A stretch of 64,000 nucleotides of DNA from Psychroflexus sp. ALD_RP9 (GTDB lineage Bacteria; Bacteroidota; Bacteroidia; Flavobacteriales; Flavobacteriaceae), in NCBI RefSeq assembly GCF_017311165.1, contig NZ_CP062973.1, forward strand, positions 558,001 to 622,000. The letters are read 5' to 3'. The notes beneath the pieces were generated by a model. The model did no database searches and was not told the origin of the DNA. It worked only from the letters and a program-made list of their open reading frames with translations. Positions 30,191 through 39,358 of this stretch are shown in pieces (the stretch's first letter is position 1; the number at the start of each line of letters is the position of its first letter). The translations under genes were made by a program, and so were the position numbers.

Positions 30191-32683
30191 TTAGAAATAA
30201 AATCCGAATGCGCCTGTAATTCCAAAATTTCGAGCATCAGGTAGTGTTTTATAGTTTCCTCTAAAATGAAAGTCTAAACGAAATACCCTAAAGATATTAC
30301 CAACACCGAAACTATAAGACCAATAAGGCTCTTGATCTGGCGCAAAAAGTTCTGGATTTGTGAACGAAGCGTTTAAGGCTTGATTTGAATCTGATATTGA
30401 ACCATACACAGCTCTTGCGCTTACAATTTCTCTCAAATCTAAGTCTCTAAGCAATGGAATTCTAGAAAATAAGCGACCATTAAAATTATGCTCAACATGA
30501 ACACTAGCGTAAGTGTCGGTAACAAAATCGTAAAAATCTAATAATGGAAATGTGCCTAGAATGGAAAATAAGGTTTGATTACCAGGAACAACATTAAGCA
30601 AACCTAAAGAAACATCGCCAAAGGTTTTACCTGCCTCGAAGGTTGAAGTAAACTTACCAAATCCACCAACTTGTATTGGTTGTCTGTAATAGAATTGAAG
30701 TTTATAATAGTTAAAATCGCTATCTAAAACTCCTGTAAGCCCTTTTGAATAATTTAAAAATATTTCTGGGTAATCATCGTCATTCAAAATATATCGCTCT
30801 ACACCATAACCAGAAGTTTTACGACCTGGCATGTATTTAAGAATGACTGAAGCTTCCATTTGTCTAGTTTCTTCTTCAATAAGCGTTTGCGCTTCATTTT
30901 CGAAATAAGCGATACTAAACTGGTCTGAAGCCGATTTTAATGTCCTGTAGGTAGAACCTAGCCTGACCTCAAAGTTTTTGAATGGCTCAAATGTAAAGGC
31001 TAAACTCGATAGATTAATATTGGTTAAACTAGCATTAGAGCCAACTGTTAAAACAGAAGAACTTGCCAAACTTCGACCTAAAACATCTGATGTATTGGTT
31101 AAACTTGCACCTAATTGTTCTACATCTCGTCTATTTCCGGCTTCAACAACTAATCGTGATTTTTGATCTAATAAGTATTTTCCTGAAATACCATATTTAA
31201 ATTTATCGTCTTTAAAACCGTAGGCTAAAAAACCTTGCAAACGGTATTTATCATTTTGCCCTGAGTAAGTTCTTCCACCAACACGCAGTCTTAAGCCTTC
31301 AACGTCATTATAACCAAAGGTCGAAAAAACGGGTCCAAAATCCCAACCGTCTTGTTCCCAATAATTAGTGGCTAAAATTGTGCCTATACTATAAATTCGT
31401 TTAAAAGCATCAACCGTTTTTAAGGTGTCTAACATTGAGTAAACCTGTTGCTCATTTTTGTTGAGTTCTTCTAAACGTCTTTTTTTCCAAAATTCAGAAT
31501 CTCTAAAATACACCCTATCATTTATGATTTCTCTTTCATCTCGATAAAATTTATTCGGTTTCGGTTTATTGAATTCATAATTATCGAATAGTGTAGTTCT
31601 TTTACCATAAACGCCTCGTGATTCTTCTTTTTTCTGAAAAGTAAAATCAGTCATAAAATGGTCACGTGTAATTAAAAAAATCGAATCATTTAAGACTTCA
31701 AATTCTTGTTCAATAAAGACTTCTTTAACCCAATTTATGTTAGCGCCTTTATTCATGGTCATTTCAATTTCTTTGATTGCCCAAGTGGTATCATTCACCC
31801 AAAAATCACCTTTAAAAGTAAGTTCGCCTTTACGTCTAGGATAATACACAATATTATAGCAATACTTATCTCCGATATAAGTTGAATCTGCTAACACGTA
31901 ATTATAGGTATCAATTCCTGTTCGTGATAAAGGACTTACAAAGCTTTTATCGAAAAATTTGAGATAGTTGTCATAGACATTATAATCTGAATAAATGTCC
32001 TTAATATATTGTATTAAAGTTTGGTTATCGCTAAATCCAGAATTTTTGTTCCCTAACAGAATTTCACGTTCGGTATTATTAACATTATTACCATAAACTT
32101 TTGAAACAGCTTCGTTAAGGAATATTGGTAAATAAGTTTTACCAGTAACTTGATTAGTATCTACTTGGTTAAAAATAAATTCCATTCCGTTAAATACACG
32201 GGAATTAATTAAACTACTATCAATAGTATTCAAGTCGAATTCTAACTTCTCATATTTATCATATTGATAGTATTTAAACTTATTAACACCATTTTGTCGT
32301 TTATTTTCCCAGATTCTTCGAAGAATATCTATAGCGGGATTATTCTTTTTTGAAGTTTTACCGCTATAAATCATCACTTCATCTAAAGCTTCAGCATCAG
32401 ATTTCAAGGTAATTTCTAAGTTGTAACTTACCAGCTGAGACAATTCTATGACTTCAGCTTTAAATCCCATAAATGAAATTTTAATTGCTGAATAATTTTC
32501 TTCAGACTCTAAATAAAACTTACCATCTTCGTTAGTAATTGTTCCTTCTGAAGAATTTCCAAAAATCACATTTGCATAAGGAATCGGTTCGCCACTTTCA
32601 TCATATACCTTTCCGCTTACTTTAGTTTGGGCGTAAAAACTGATGCTAATAAGGAAGAAAAGTAAGGCTAATAGGTTTTTCAT
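30191..32683 (-). CDS. Outer-membrane protein, carboxypeptidase-regulatory-like domain plus DUF5686
   Basis: The 830-residue protein has a signal peptide (MKNLLALLFFLISISFYAQ) and a CarboxypepD-regulatory-like beta domain (about 20-90: KVSGKVYDESGEPIPYANVIF). The long C-terminal part rich in aromatic beta strands ends in Phe (ITGAFGFYF), as in an outer-membrane barrel. DUF5686 is a Bacteroidota-specific family of unclear role. The gene has its own TAAATTTG -7 box upstream and follows the pdhB terminator. Confidence 0.82.
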   Translation of the reverse strand: MKNLLALLFFLISISFYAQTKVSGKVYDESGEPIPYANVIFGNSSEGTITNEDGKFYLESEENYSAIKISFMGFKAEVIELSQLVSYNLEITLKSDAEALDEVMIYSGKTSKKNNPAIDILRRIWENKRQNGVNKFKYYQYDKYEKLEFDLNTIDSSLINSRVFNGMEFIFNQVDTNQVTGKTYLPIFLNEAVSKVYGNNVNNTEREILLGNKNSGFSDNQTLIQYIKDIYSDYNVYDNYLKFFDKSFVSPLSRTGIDTYNYVLADSTYIGDKYCYNIVYYPRRKGELTFKGDFWVNDTTWAIKEIEMTMNKGANINWVKEVFIEQEFEVLNDSIFLITRDHFMTDFTFQKKEESRGVYGKRTTLFDNYEFNKPKPNKFYRDEREIINDRVYFRDSEFWKKRRLEELNKNEQQVYSMLDTLKTVDAFKRIYSIGTILATNYWEQDGWDFGPVFSTFGYNDVEGLRLRVGGRTYSGQNDKYRLQGFLAYGFKDDKFKYGISGKYLLDQKSRLVVEAGNRRDVEQLGASLTNTSDVLGRSLASSSVLTVGSNASLTNINLSSLAFTFEPFKNFEVRLGSTYRTLKSASDQFSIAYFENEAQTLIEEETRQMEASVILKYMPGRKTSGYGVERYILNDDDYPEIFLNYSKGLTGVLDSDFNYYKLQFYYRQPIQVGGFGKFTSTFEAGKTFGDVSLGLLNVVPGNQTLFSILGTFPLLDFYDFVTDTYASVHVEHNFNGRLFSRIPLLRDLDLREIVSARAVYGSISDSNQALNASFTNPELFAPDQEPYWSYSFGVGNIFRVFRLDFHFRGNYKTLPDARNFGITGAFGFYF

Positions 32684-32692
32684 ATAATTAAA

Positions 32693-32726
32693 GAAGCTTC
32701 ATTTTTAAGTCAATAAATGAAGCTTC
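32693..32726 (-). terminator. Terminator of pdhB, upstream of the DUF5686 gene
   Basis: GAAGCTTCATTT (32693-32704) pairs perfectly with AAATGAAGCTTC (32715-32726), giving a 12-bp stem with a 10-nt loop. Read on the minus strand it is followed by TTTAATT. It lies between the pdhB stop and the DUF5686 start. Confidence 0.75.
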
Positions 32727-32750
32727 AAATTTATGAGAATTTTGTTAGTA

Positions 32751-33728
32751 TTAGATGTATAAAACTTTTTTAACAGCTTTAATAACATCTTCGTGATTAG
32801 GCAACCATTCTTTCAACAATACTGGAGAATAAGGTGCTGGTGTATCGGCTGTGTTTATTTTAACAATCGGGGCATCTAAATAATCAAAGGCATCATTTTG
32901 AACCTTGTATGTGATTTCAGTTGAGACATTACCAAATGGCCAAGCTTCTTCAAGAACAACTAAACGGTTAGTCTTCTTCACTGATTTAATAATCGATTCG
33001 TAATCTAAAGGCCTAACGGTTCTTAAGTCAATAATTTCACAAGAAATACCATCCTTTTCTAATTCATCAGCGGCTTTGTATGCTTCTTTAATGATTTTCC
33101 CGAAAGAAACAATAGTAACGTCTTCACCTTGTCGCTTGATATCAGCCACACCTAACGGAATTGTATATTCATCTTCAGGAACTTCTCCCTTATCGCCATA
33201 CATTTGTTCACTTTCCATAAAAATAACTGGATCATCATCACGTATAGCAGACTTCAGCAAACCTTTAGCGTCATAAGGATTAGAAGGGATCACGACCTTT
33301 AAGCCAGGCGTGTTTGCATACCAATTTTCGAATGCTTGAGAATGTGTTGCACCTAATTGACCAGCAGAAGCCGTTGGACCTCGAAAAACAATTGGGATGT
33401 TAAATTGACCACCAGACATTTGACGCATTTTAGCGGCATTATTAATAATTTGATCGATACCAACTAGAGAGAAATTGAAAGTCATAAATTCAATTATAGG
33501 CCTATTACCATTCATTGCCGATCCTATGCCAATACCAGCAAAGCCTAGTTCTGAGATTGGTGTATCAATCACCCTTTCAGGACCAAACTCATCAAGCATC
33601 CCTTTAGAAGCTTTATAAGCACCATTATATTCTGCAACCTCTTCACCCATCAAATAAATAGACTCATCTGCTCTCATTTCCTCGCTCATAGCTTCAGCAA
33701 TGGCTTCTCTAAATTGAATTGTTTTCAT
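32751..33728 (-). CDS. pdhB: Pyruvate dehydrogenase E1 component beta subunit
   Basis: ATG at 33728 gives 325 residues (MKTIQFREAIAEAM). An upstream GTG at 33767 falls in a -7-like box (CAAAAATA on plus, 33767-33774) and is rejected. The protein is the transketolase-like beta half of a ThDP-dependent 2-oxoacid dehydrogenase (GEEVAEYNGAYKASKGML, then FMTFNFSLVGIDQIINNAAKMR and PASAGQLGATHSQ near 115). The pyruvate call rests on resemblance to flavobacterial PdhB. The partner alpha subunit and E2 are not adjacent; the branched-chain complex at 41.9-45.3 kb is separate. Confidence 0.85.
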   Translation of the reverse strand: MKTIQFREAIAEAMSEEMRADESIYLMGEEVAEYNGAYKASKGMLDEFGPERVIDTPISELGFAGIGIGSAMNGNRPIIEFMTFNFSLVGIDQIINNAAKMRQMSGGQFNIPIVFRGPTASAGQLGATHSQAFENWYANTPGLKVVIPSNPYDAKGLLKSAIRDDDPVIFMESEQMYGDKGEVPEDEYTIPLGVADIKRQGEDVTIVSFGKIIKEAYKAADELEKDGISCEIIDLRTVRPLDYESIIKSVKKTNRLVVLEEAWPFGNVSTEITYKVQNDAFDYLDAPIVKINTADTPAPYSPVLLKEWLPNHEDVIKAVKKVLYI

Positions 33729-33888
33729 TTTATATAATCTGTTTGTCTTTTGATTTCTTTGAAGCACAAAAATACTAATTCAATTCACTTTACACTACTA
33801 GATTTTTAGAAAAATTTATTATGCATGCATAGGAAATTTAGACTAAAAAATTTATATTCGCAATGTAAAACGTATAAACCCTACTTAA

Positions 33889-34635
33889 ATGAAAATATTA
33901 GTTTGTATAAGTCATGTTCCTGATACAACTTCAAAAATTAATTTCACGGAAAATGACACTAAATTTGATACAAATGGCGTTCAATTTGTGATTAATCCAA
34001 ATGATGAATTTGGCTTAACACGTGCGATGTGGTTTAAAGAAAAACAAGGCGCAACAGTTGATGTTGTTACTGTCGGTGATAAATCGACCGAACCTACAAT
34101 TCGCAAAGCATTAGCCATTGGAGCAGACTCTGCAATTCGAGTAGATGCAGAACCAGTAGACGGCTTTCAGGTTGCAAAAGAATTAGCTAAAGTTGCCGAA
34201 GATGGTGATTACGATTTAATTATAGCAGGTCGTGAATCTATTGATTATAATGGTGGCATGGTACCTGGCATGTTAGCTAAACTAATAGGTGCTAATTTTA
34301 TAAATACATGCGTAAGCCTTGAAATTGAAGGCGAAAAAGCAACTGCAGTTAGAGAAATTGATGGCGGAAAAGAAACTCTAACCGCTCATTTACCTCTTGT
34401 TATTGGAGGCCAAAAAGGTTTAGTTGAAGAAAGTGACCTTAAAATACCTAATATGAGAGGCATCATGATGGCAAGAAAAAAACCACTTAAGGTTGTTGAA
34501 CCAGTTGCCGAAACCCCTTTAACGAAAGCTGAAAAATTTGAGAAACCAGCACCAAAAGGTGAAGTAAAACTAGTTGATGCTGATAATATTGATGAGCTCA
34601 TAGACTTATTACATAACGAAGCTAAAGCAATTTAA
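33889..34635 (+). CDS. etfB: Electron transfer flavoprotein beta subunit
   Basis: The 248-residue beta subunit begins MKILVCISHVPDTTSKINF and has the AMP/FAD-binding fold with AGRESIDYNGGMVPGMLAKLIG near 110-130. With EtfA it accepts electrons from acyl-CoA dehydrogenases and passes them to the respiratory chain. It is cotranscribed with etfA (10-base gap). Confidence 0.95.
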   Translation: MKILVCISHVPDTTSKINFTENDTKFDTNGVQFVINPNDEFGLTRAMWFKEKQGATVDVVTVGDKSTEPTIRKALAIGADSAIRVDAEPVDGFQVAKELAKVAEDGDYDLIIAGRESIDYNGGMVPGMLAKLIGANFINTCVSLEIEGEKATAVREIDGGKETLTAHLPLVIGGQKGLVEESDLKIPNMRGIMMARKKPLKVVEPVAETPLTKAEKFEKPAPKGEVKLVDADNIDELIDLLHNEAKAI

Positions 34636-34645
34636 ATAAAAAATT

Positions 34646-35614
34646 ATGTCTGTACTTGTATATACTGAATCTGAAAACGGAAAACTAAAAAAAGCTGCGC
34701 TTGAAGTAGCTTCTTACGCTAAAGCTGTTGCTGATGCCATTGGTGGTAATGTTACAGCTGTTAGCATTAATAGTGACAATAATGACGACTTGGCAAATTA
34801 TGGCGTTCATAAAAGCTTAGAAGTTAGTGATGAAAAACTTCAAAAATTTAATGCCGATGCCTATGCTGAAGTTATTACTCAAGCTGCAAAAAAAGTTGAC
34901 GCAAAAGTAGTTGTGATTAGTCAAAGTGCTAATGCTAAATATTTAGCACCTTTACTTTCTGTTAATTTAAGTGCTGCTTACGCCTCAAACGTTGTAGATG
35001 TTCCAAAAACCGACAACGAATTTACAGTAGAACGCACAGCTTTTACTAACAAAGCCTTTAACCATACAAGCCTTTCTACTGATATTAAAATCTTAGGTCT
35101 TTCAAATAACGCTTTTGGCTTGAAAGAAAATAAAGTTGAAATGTCTAAAGAAGACTTTTCAGCTGAATTAAATGATGACCATTTTAAGATTAATGTAGAA
35201 TCAGTTGATAAAAACACTGACAAAGTAAGCATCGCCGATGCTGAAGTTGTGGTCTCTGGCGGTCGTGGATTAAAAGATCCTAAAAACTGGGGAATGATTG
35301 AAGACTTAGCCGATGTACTTGGTGCCGCAACAGCATGCTCTAAACCAGTCAGTGACATGGGTTGGCGACCACACTCTGAACACGTGGGACAAACAGGAAA
35401 ACCTGTAGCTTCTAATTTATATATTGCAATAGGAATTTCTGGAGCAATACAACATTTAGCAGGAATTAGCGCTTCAAAAACAAAAGTTGTTATTAACACC
35501 GATGACGAAGCACCATTTTTTAAAGCAGCTGATTATGGTATAGTTGGAGATGCTTTCGAAGTTGTTCCTAAACTGATTGAAAAACTAAAAGATTTCAAAG
35601 CAAATAACGCATAA
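34646..35614 (+). CDS. etfA: Electron transfer flavoprotein alpha subunit
   Basis: The 322-residue alpha subunit has the FAD-binding C-terminal domain: VSGGRGLKDPKNWGMIEDLADVLGAATACSKP and GQTGKPVASNLYIAIGISGAIQHLAG near 245-275, which are the diagnostic Etf-alpha motifs. It pairs with EtfB and is relevant to acyl-CoA oxidation, including the paa pathway. It is followed by a very strong terminator. Confidence 0.95.
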   Translation: MSVLVYTESENGKLKKAALEVASYAKAVADAIGGNVTAVSINSDNNDDLANYGVHKSLEVSDEKLQKFNADAYAEVITQAAKKVDAKVVVISQSANAKYLAPLLSVNLSAAYASNVVDVPKTDNEFTVERTAFTNKAFNHTSLSTDIKILGLSNNAFGLKENKVEMSKEDFSAELNDDHFKINVESVDKNTDKVSIADAEVVVSGGRGLKDPKNWGMIEDLADVLGAATACSKPVSDMGWRPHSEHVGQTGKPVASNLYIAIGISGAIQHLAGISASKTKVVINTDDEAPFFKAADYGIVGDAFEVVPKLIEKLKDFKANNA

Positions 35615-35636
35615 TTTTTATAAATTGTGCCCCTTT

Positions 35637-35683
35637 AAAGGGCAATCTAAATAAAGCCTTTTATTTAGATTGCCCTTTTTTAA
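35637..35683 (+). terminator. Strong terminator after etfBA
   Basis: A perfect 19-bp stem (35637-35655 with 35660-35678, GGGCAATCTAAATAAA core) with a 4-nt loop is followed by a T-run. It ends the etf operon before the nuclease gene. Confidence 0.9.
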
Positions 35684-35704
35684 TTTAGTAAATACAACAT
35701 ATTT

Positions 35705-36286
35705 ATGAGTTTGGTAAAACTTAATATCAAAGGTATTTCTTACAGTCAAACACAAACTGGAGCTTACGCCTTACTGTTGAGTGAAGAAGATGGTAAACGC
35801 CAACTACCTATTGTAATTGGCGCTTTCGAGGCACAATCTATTGCTATTGCACTTGAAAAAGATATTAAACCACCAAGACCATTAACCCACGATTTATTTA
35901 AAACCTTTGCTTCAAGATTTGATATTACCATCAATAAAATTATTATTCATAAACTAATCGACGGCATTTTCTACTCAAGCTTAATTTGTGAAAAAGATGG
36001 CAACGAAGACGTAATTGATGCTAGAACAAGTGACGCTATTGCTTTAGCACTACGTTTTCAAGCACCTATTTTTACCTACCCAAACATACTTGATAAAGCA
36101 GGCATAGAACTAAACCAAAAAGAGTCTGACAGAAATACACCAACAACACCTACCGAAGAAGTTAAGCAAAGTGAATATGCACACATGACCATCAACCAAC
36201 TTAATGAGCTCTTAGAGAAAGCTGTAAATGATGAAAACTACGAAAAAGCAGCCAGACTTAGAGACGAAATTTCTAAACGAAGTTAA
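35705..36286 (+). CDS. Bifunctional nuclease-domain protein (DUF151) with C-terminal UVR motif
   Basis: The 193-residue protein has a DUF151/bifunctional-nuclease domain (about 1-130; LPIVIGAFEAQSIAIALE, RPLTHDLFKTFASRF and IDARTSDAIALALRF are family motifs) and a UVR-type helical motif at the C-terminus (LNELLEKAVNDENYEKAARLRDEI, about 163-188), the UvrB/UvrC-contact type. RNase/DNase activity is known in plant and some archaeal relatives, but the bacterial role is unproven. The transporter gene begins 6 bases later. Confidence 0.82.
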   Translation: MSLVKLNIKGISYSQTQTGAYALLLSEEDGKRQLPIVIGAFEAQSIAIALEKDIKPPRPLTHDLFKTFASRFDITINKIIIHKLIDGIFYSSLICEKDGNEDVIDARTSDAIALALRFQAPIFTYPNILDKAGIELNQKESDRNTPTTPTEEVKQSEYAHMTINQLNELLEKAVNDENYEKAARLRDEISKRS

Positions 36287-36292
36287 CAGCTT

Positions 36293-38008
36293 ATGAAAAT
36301 TAAATTACTTAGCCTTTTATTGCTTTGCTGCAGCATTTTGAATGCCCAAGAAATTAGTGGCATATGGGTAAACGAATCACAAGACAATCAACAAAAAATA
36401 CAGCTAGACTTTGAGCAGTCTAAACTCTTAGTTCTTAAAAAGACAGATACACTGCTATATTCAGACATCACATTTAATCAAAATGAGTTGAAATTACTTC
36501 GGCCTAATGAAGCGTTTCCTGCAGAAGTTTTTAATATGAAAGTTGATTCTAAATCACTTCAACTCCATCATAAAGACACTAACTTAAATTTGGTTCCAAT
36601 TGAAATGTCTAATCTTAATATTTCTACCAAGGAACCTCTAAAAGCAAGTCAAAAACCATCAACAAAAGACAAATTAGAGCAAAATGTTAAAACAATGGTA
36701 CCGCACCAAGGTTTTACAGTTAATGGACTATGGCGTGGATTTTTAGGCATGATTACCATTTTATTAATCGCTTTTTTATTTTCAAGCAATCGAAAGGCCA
36801 TCAATTGGAAAACAGTTGGTGTTGGACTAACTGCACAGCTAATCCTTGCCATTGGAGTTTTAAAAGTTAAATTCGTTCAAGCCGCTTTCGATTTCGTGGG
36901 TAAGATATTTGTTAAAATATTAGAATTTACAGCTGCTGGAAGTGAGTTTCTGCTAGGCGGATTAATGGATGTTGAAAGCTACGGTTACATTTTTTTATTC
37001 CAAGTTTTACCAACTATTATTTTCTTTTCAGCCTTAACTTCTCTTTTATTTTATTTGGGTATTATTCAAATCGTTGTGAAAGGACTCGCAAAAGTTCTTA
37101 CCAAATTACTAGGCATTTCTGGTGCCGAAAGTTTAAGTGTTGCTGGAAATATTTTTTTAGGACAAACCGAATCGCCTTTAATGATTAAAGCCTACCTAGA
37201 ACGTATGACGCGTTCTGAAATACTATTAGTCATGATTGGTGGAATGGCCACTGTTGCTGGTGGTGTTTTAGCCGCTTACATTGGCTTTTTAGGCGGTGAT
37301 GATGAAGTTGCTAGACTTGAATTTGCCAAACATTTGTTAGCTGCTTCAGTTATGGCTGCGCCAGGTGCAATTGTTATATCGAAAATACTTTACCCACAAC
37401 AGGATAAAATTAATTCTAAGGTTGAAGTCTCTCTAGATAAAATTGGTTCGAATGTTTTAGATGCAATTGCAAATGGAACAACTGAAGGTTTAAAGCTAGC
37501 GGCTAATGTTGGTGCCATGCTTTTAGTGTTTGTTGCTCTAATTGCGATGATTAATTACGGTTTAAATTTTATTGGAGATTTAACCACATTTAACCAAGTC
37601 ATCGCTGAACACACACCGTATGATAATTTTTCTTTAGAAGCCGTTTTAGGAACTGTATTTGCGCCTCTGATGTGGCTTATTGGTGTAGCCAAAGATGATG
37701 TTATGCTGATGGGGCAACTATTAGGAATTAAATTAGCTGCAAGCGAGTTTGTAGGCTATATTCAATTAGCTGAATTAAAAGATGCTTCAAATATACTTAG
37801 CCTTAATTATCAAAAATCAGTAATTATGGCTACTTACATGTTATGTGGTTTTGCTAATTTTGCGTCTATTGGCATTCAAATTGGCGGCATAGGCTCTTTA
37901 GCACCAGGACAACGCAAAACCTTATCTGAATTTGGATTTAAAGCACTCATTGGTGGTACATTAGCTTCATTAATGTCAGCTACCATCGCAGGTATGATTA
38001 TTGGATAA
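36293..38008 (+). CDS. CNT-family nucleoside transporter with an extra N-terminal periplasmic domain
   Basis: The 571-residue protein has a signal peptide (MKIKLLSLLLLCCSILNAQ) and an uncharacterised beta-rich domain (about 20-115, ISGIWVNESQDNQQKIQLDFEQSKLLVLKK). The conserved CNT transport core starts about residue 140 with GLWRGFLGMITILLIAFLF and includes GNIFLGQTESPLMIKAYLERMTRSE and GGMATVAGGVLAAYIGF. CNT proteins import nucleosides with Na+ or H+ and are usually near 400 residues. thyA and folA follow in the same direction. Confidence 0.87.
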   Translation: MKIKLLSLLLLCCSILNAQEISGIWVNESQDNQQKIQLDFEQSKLLVLKKTDTLLYSDITFNQNELKLLRPNEAFPAEVFNMKVDSKSLQLHHKDTNLNLVPIEMSNLNISTKEPLKASQKPSTKDKLEQNVKTMVPHQGFTVNGLWRGFLGMITILLIAFLFSSNRKAINWKTVGVGLTAQLILAIGVLKVKFVQAAFDFVGKIFVKILEFTAAGSEFLLGGLMDVESYGYIFLFQVLPTIIFFSALTSLLFYLGIIQIVVKGLAKVLTKLLGISGAESLSVAGNIFLGQTESPLMIKAYLERMTRSEILLVMIGGMATVAGGVLAAYIGFLGGDDEVARLEFAKHLLAASVMAAPGAIVISKILYPQQDKINSKVEVSLDKIGSNVLDAIANGTTEGLKLAANVGAMLLVFVALIAMINYGLNFIGDLTTFNQVIAEHTPYDNFSLEAVLGTVFAPLMWLIGVAKDDVMLMGQLLGIKLAASEFVGYIQLAELKDASNILSLNYQKSVIMATYMLCGFANFASIGIQIGGIGSLAPGQRKTLSEFGFKALIGGTLASLMSATIAGMIIG

Positions 38009-38038
38009 TATGTATTATTTTAAACCAACAAAAATCTC

Positions 38039-38863
38039 ATGCAACAATACCACGATTTAATACAACATGTGCTTGACAATGGCATCGATAAAGGCGACCG
38101 CACCGGCACTGGTACGCGCAGTGTTTTTGGCTATCAAATGCGCTTTAATTTAGCTGAAGGTTTTCCTTTAGTAACCACAAAGAAAATTCATGTTAAATCG
38201 GTAATTCACGAATTGTTATGGTTCTTAAAAGGTGATACCAACACCAAATATTTACAGGAAAACGGCGTACGCATTTGGAATGAATGGGCCAATGAAAAAG
38301 GCGATTTAGGACCTGTTTATGGTCACCAATGGCGCAACTGGAACAGCGAAGAGATCGACCAAATTAAAGAACTCATCAAGACCTTAAAAACTAATCCTAA
38401 CAGCCGTAGAATGTTAGTTTCAGCCTGGAACCCAAGCGTTTTACCTGATACTAGCCAATCCTTCGCAGACAATGTCGCACAAGGTAAAGCAGCGCTTCCA
38501 CCTTGCCATGCCTTTTTTCAATTTTATGTAGCTAACCATAAACTATCTTGCCAGTTATATCAACGCAGTGCCGATATATTTTTAGGTGTACCCTTCAACA
38601 TTGCATCATACGCTTTATTAACCATGATGATTGCTCAGGTATGTGGCTTCGAGTATGGCGATTTTATCCACACTTTCGGCGATGCCCATATCTATAATAA
38701 TCATTTTGATCAAGTTAAACTTCAGCTATCACGCGAACCGAAACCTTTGCCGAACATGGAGTTAAATCCTGATGTTAATTCAATTTTTGATTTTACTTTT
38801 AATGATTTTAAATTGAAAAATTACAATCCACACCCTTTAATAAAAGGTAAAGTCTCTGTATAA
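38039..38863 (+). CDS. thyA: Thymidylate synthase
   Basis: The 274-residue enzyme methylates dUMP to dTMP using methylene-THF in the cytoplasm. The active-site cysteine is C156 in [12 protein letters not shown], followed by [23 protein letters not shown] short insertion before the active site ([18 protein letters not shown]) makes it about 10 residues longer than E. coli ThyA. Its stop directly abuts the folA start, pairing dTMP synthesis with folate reduction. Confidence 0.97.
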   Translation: MQQYHDLIQHVLDNGIDKGDRTGTGTRSVFGYQMRFNLAEGFPLVTTKKIHVKSVIHELLWFLKGDTNTKYLQENGVRIWNEWANEKGDLGPVYGHQWRNWNSEEIDQIKELIKTLKTNPNSRRMLVSAWNPSVLPDTSQSFADNVAQGKAALPPCHAFFQFYVANHKLSCQLYQRSADIFLGVPFNIASYALLTMMIAQVCGFEYGDFIHTFGDAHIYNNHFDQVKLQLSREPKPLPNMELNPDVNSIFDFTFNDFKLKNYNPHPLIKGKVSV

Positions 38864-39358
38864 ATGATGAAACTAATTTCAATTGCAGCCATTGCTGAAA
38901 ATAATACCATTGGTAAAAATAACGACTTAGTTTGGCATCTCCCAGATGATTTTAAACGTTTCAAGTCGCTAACATCTGGACATTACATTATTTTAGGACG
39001 CAAAACTTTTGAGTCGTTTCCGAAACCATTACCGCATCGCACACATGTAATCATAACTCGTCAAGAGCACTATCAAGCACCTGGCCACTTAGTGGTAAGT
39101 GGCTTAAATGAAGCTATAGCTGCCATCCCAAAAAATGAAAATAAAGCTTTTGTAATTGGCGGTGGTGAAATTTATAAACAAGCGATGAGCCGTGTAGACC
39201 AACTTGAAATCACTCATGTACATACCACAGTTGAAGGTGATGCATTTTTCCCTGAAATCGATCAAAAACAATGGAAGGTCATTGAAGAAACTTACCATCC
39301 TAAAGATGAGCGACACCAATATGATTTTACTTATAAAACCTATGTAAGATCTGTATAA
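38864..39358 (+). CDS. folA: Dihydrofolate reductase
   Basis: The 164-residue enzyme reduces dihydrofolate made by ThyA. Motifs ISIAAIAENNTIGKNNDLVWHLPDDFKRFK, GRKTFESF near 47 and FVIGGGEIYKQAM are typical. It starts directly after the thyA stop; a second ATG three bases in is equivalent. The fructosamine kinase-like gene begins directly after its stop. Confidence 0.96.
   Translation: MMKLISIAAIAENNTIGKNNDLVWHLPDDFKRFKSLTSGHYIILGRKTFESFPKPLPHRTHVIITRQEHYQAPGHLVVSGLNEAIAAIPKNENKAFVIGGGEIYKQAMSRVDQLEITHVHTTVEGDAFFPEIDQKQWKVIEETYHPKDERHQYDFTYKTYVRSV

Noticed and set aside
33729..33767. GTG start for PdhB at 33767
   Set aside because: It overlaps the -7-like box and adds 13 residues not seen in the family.
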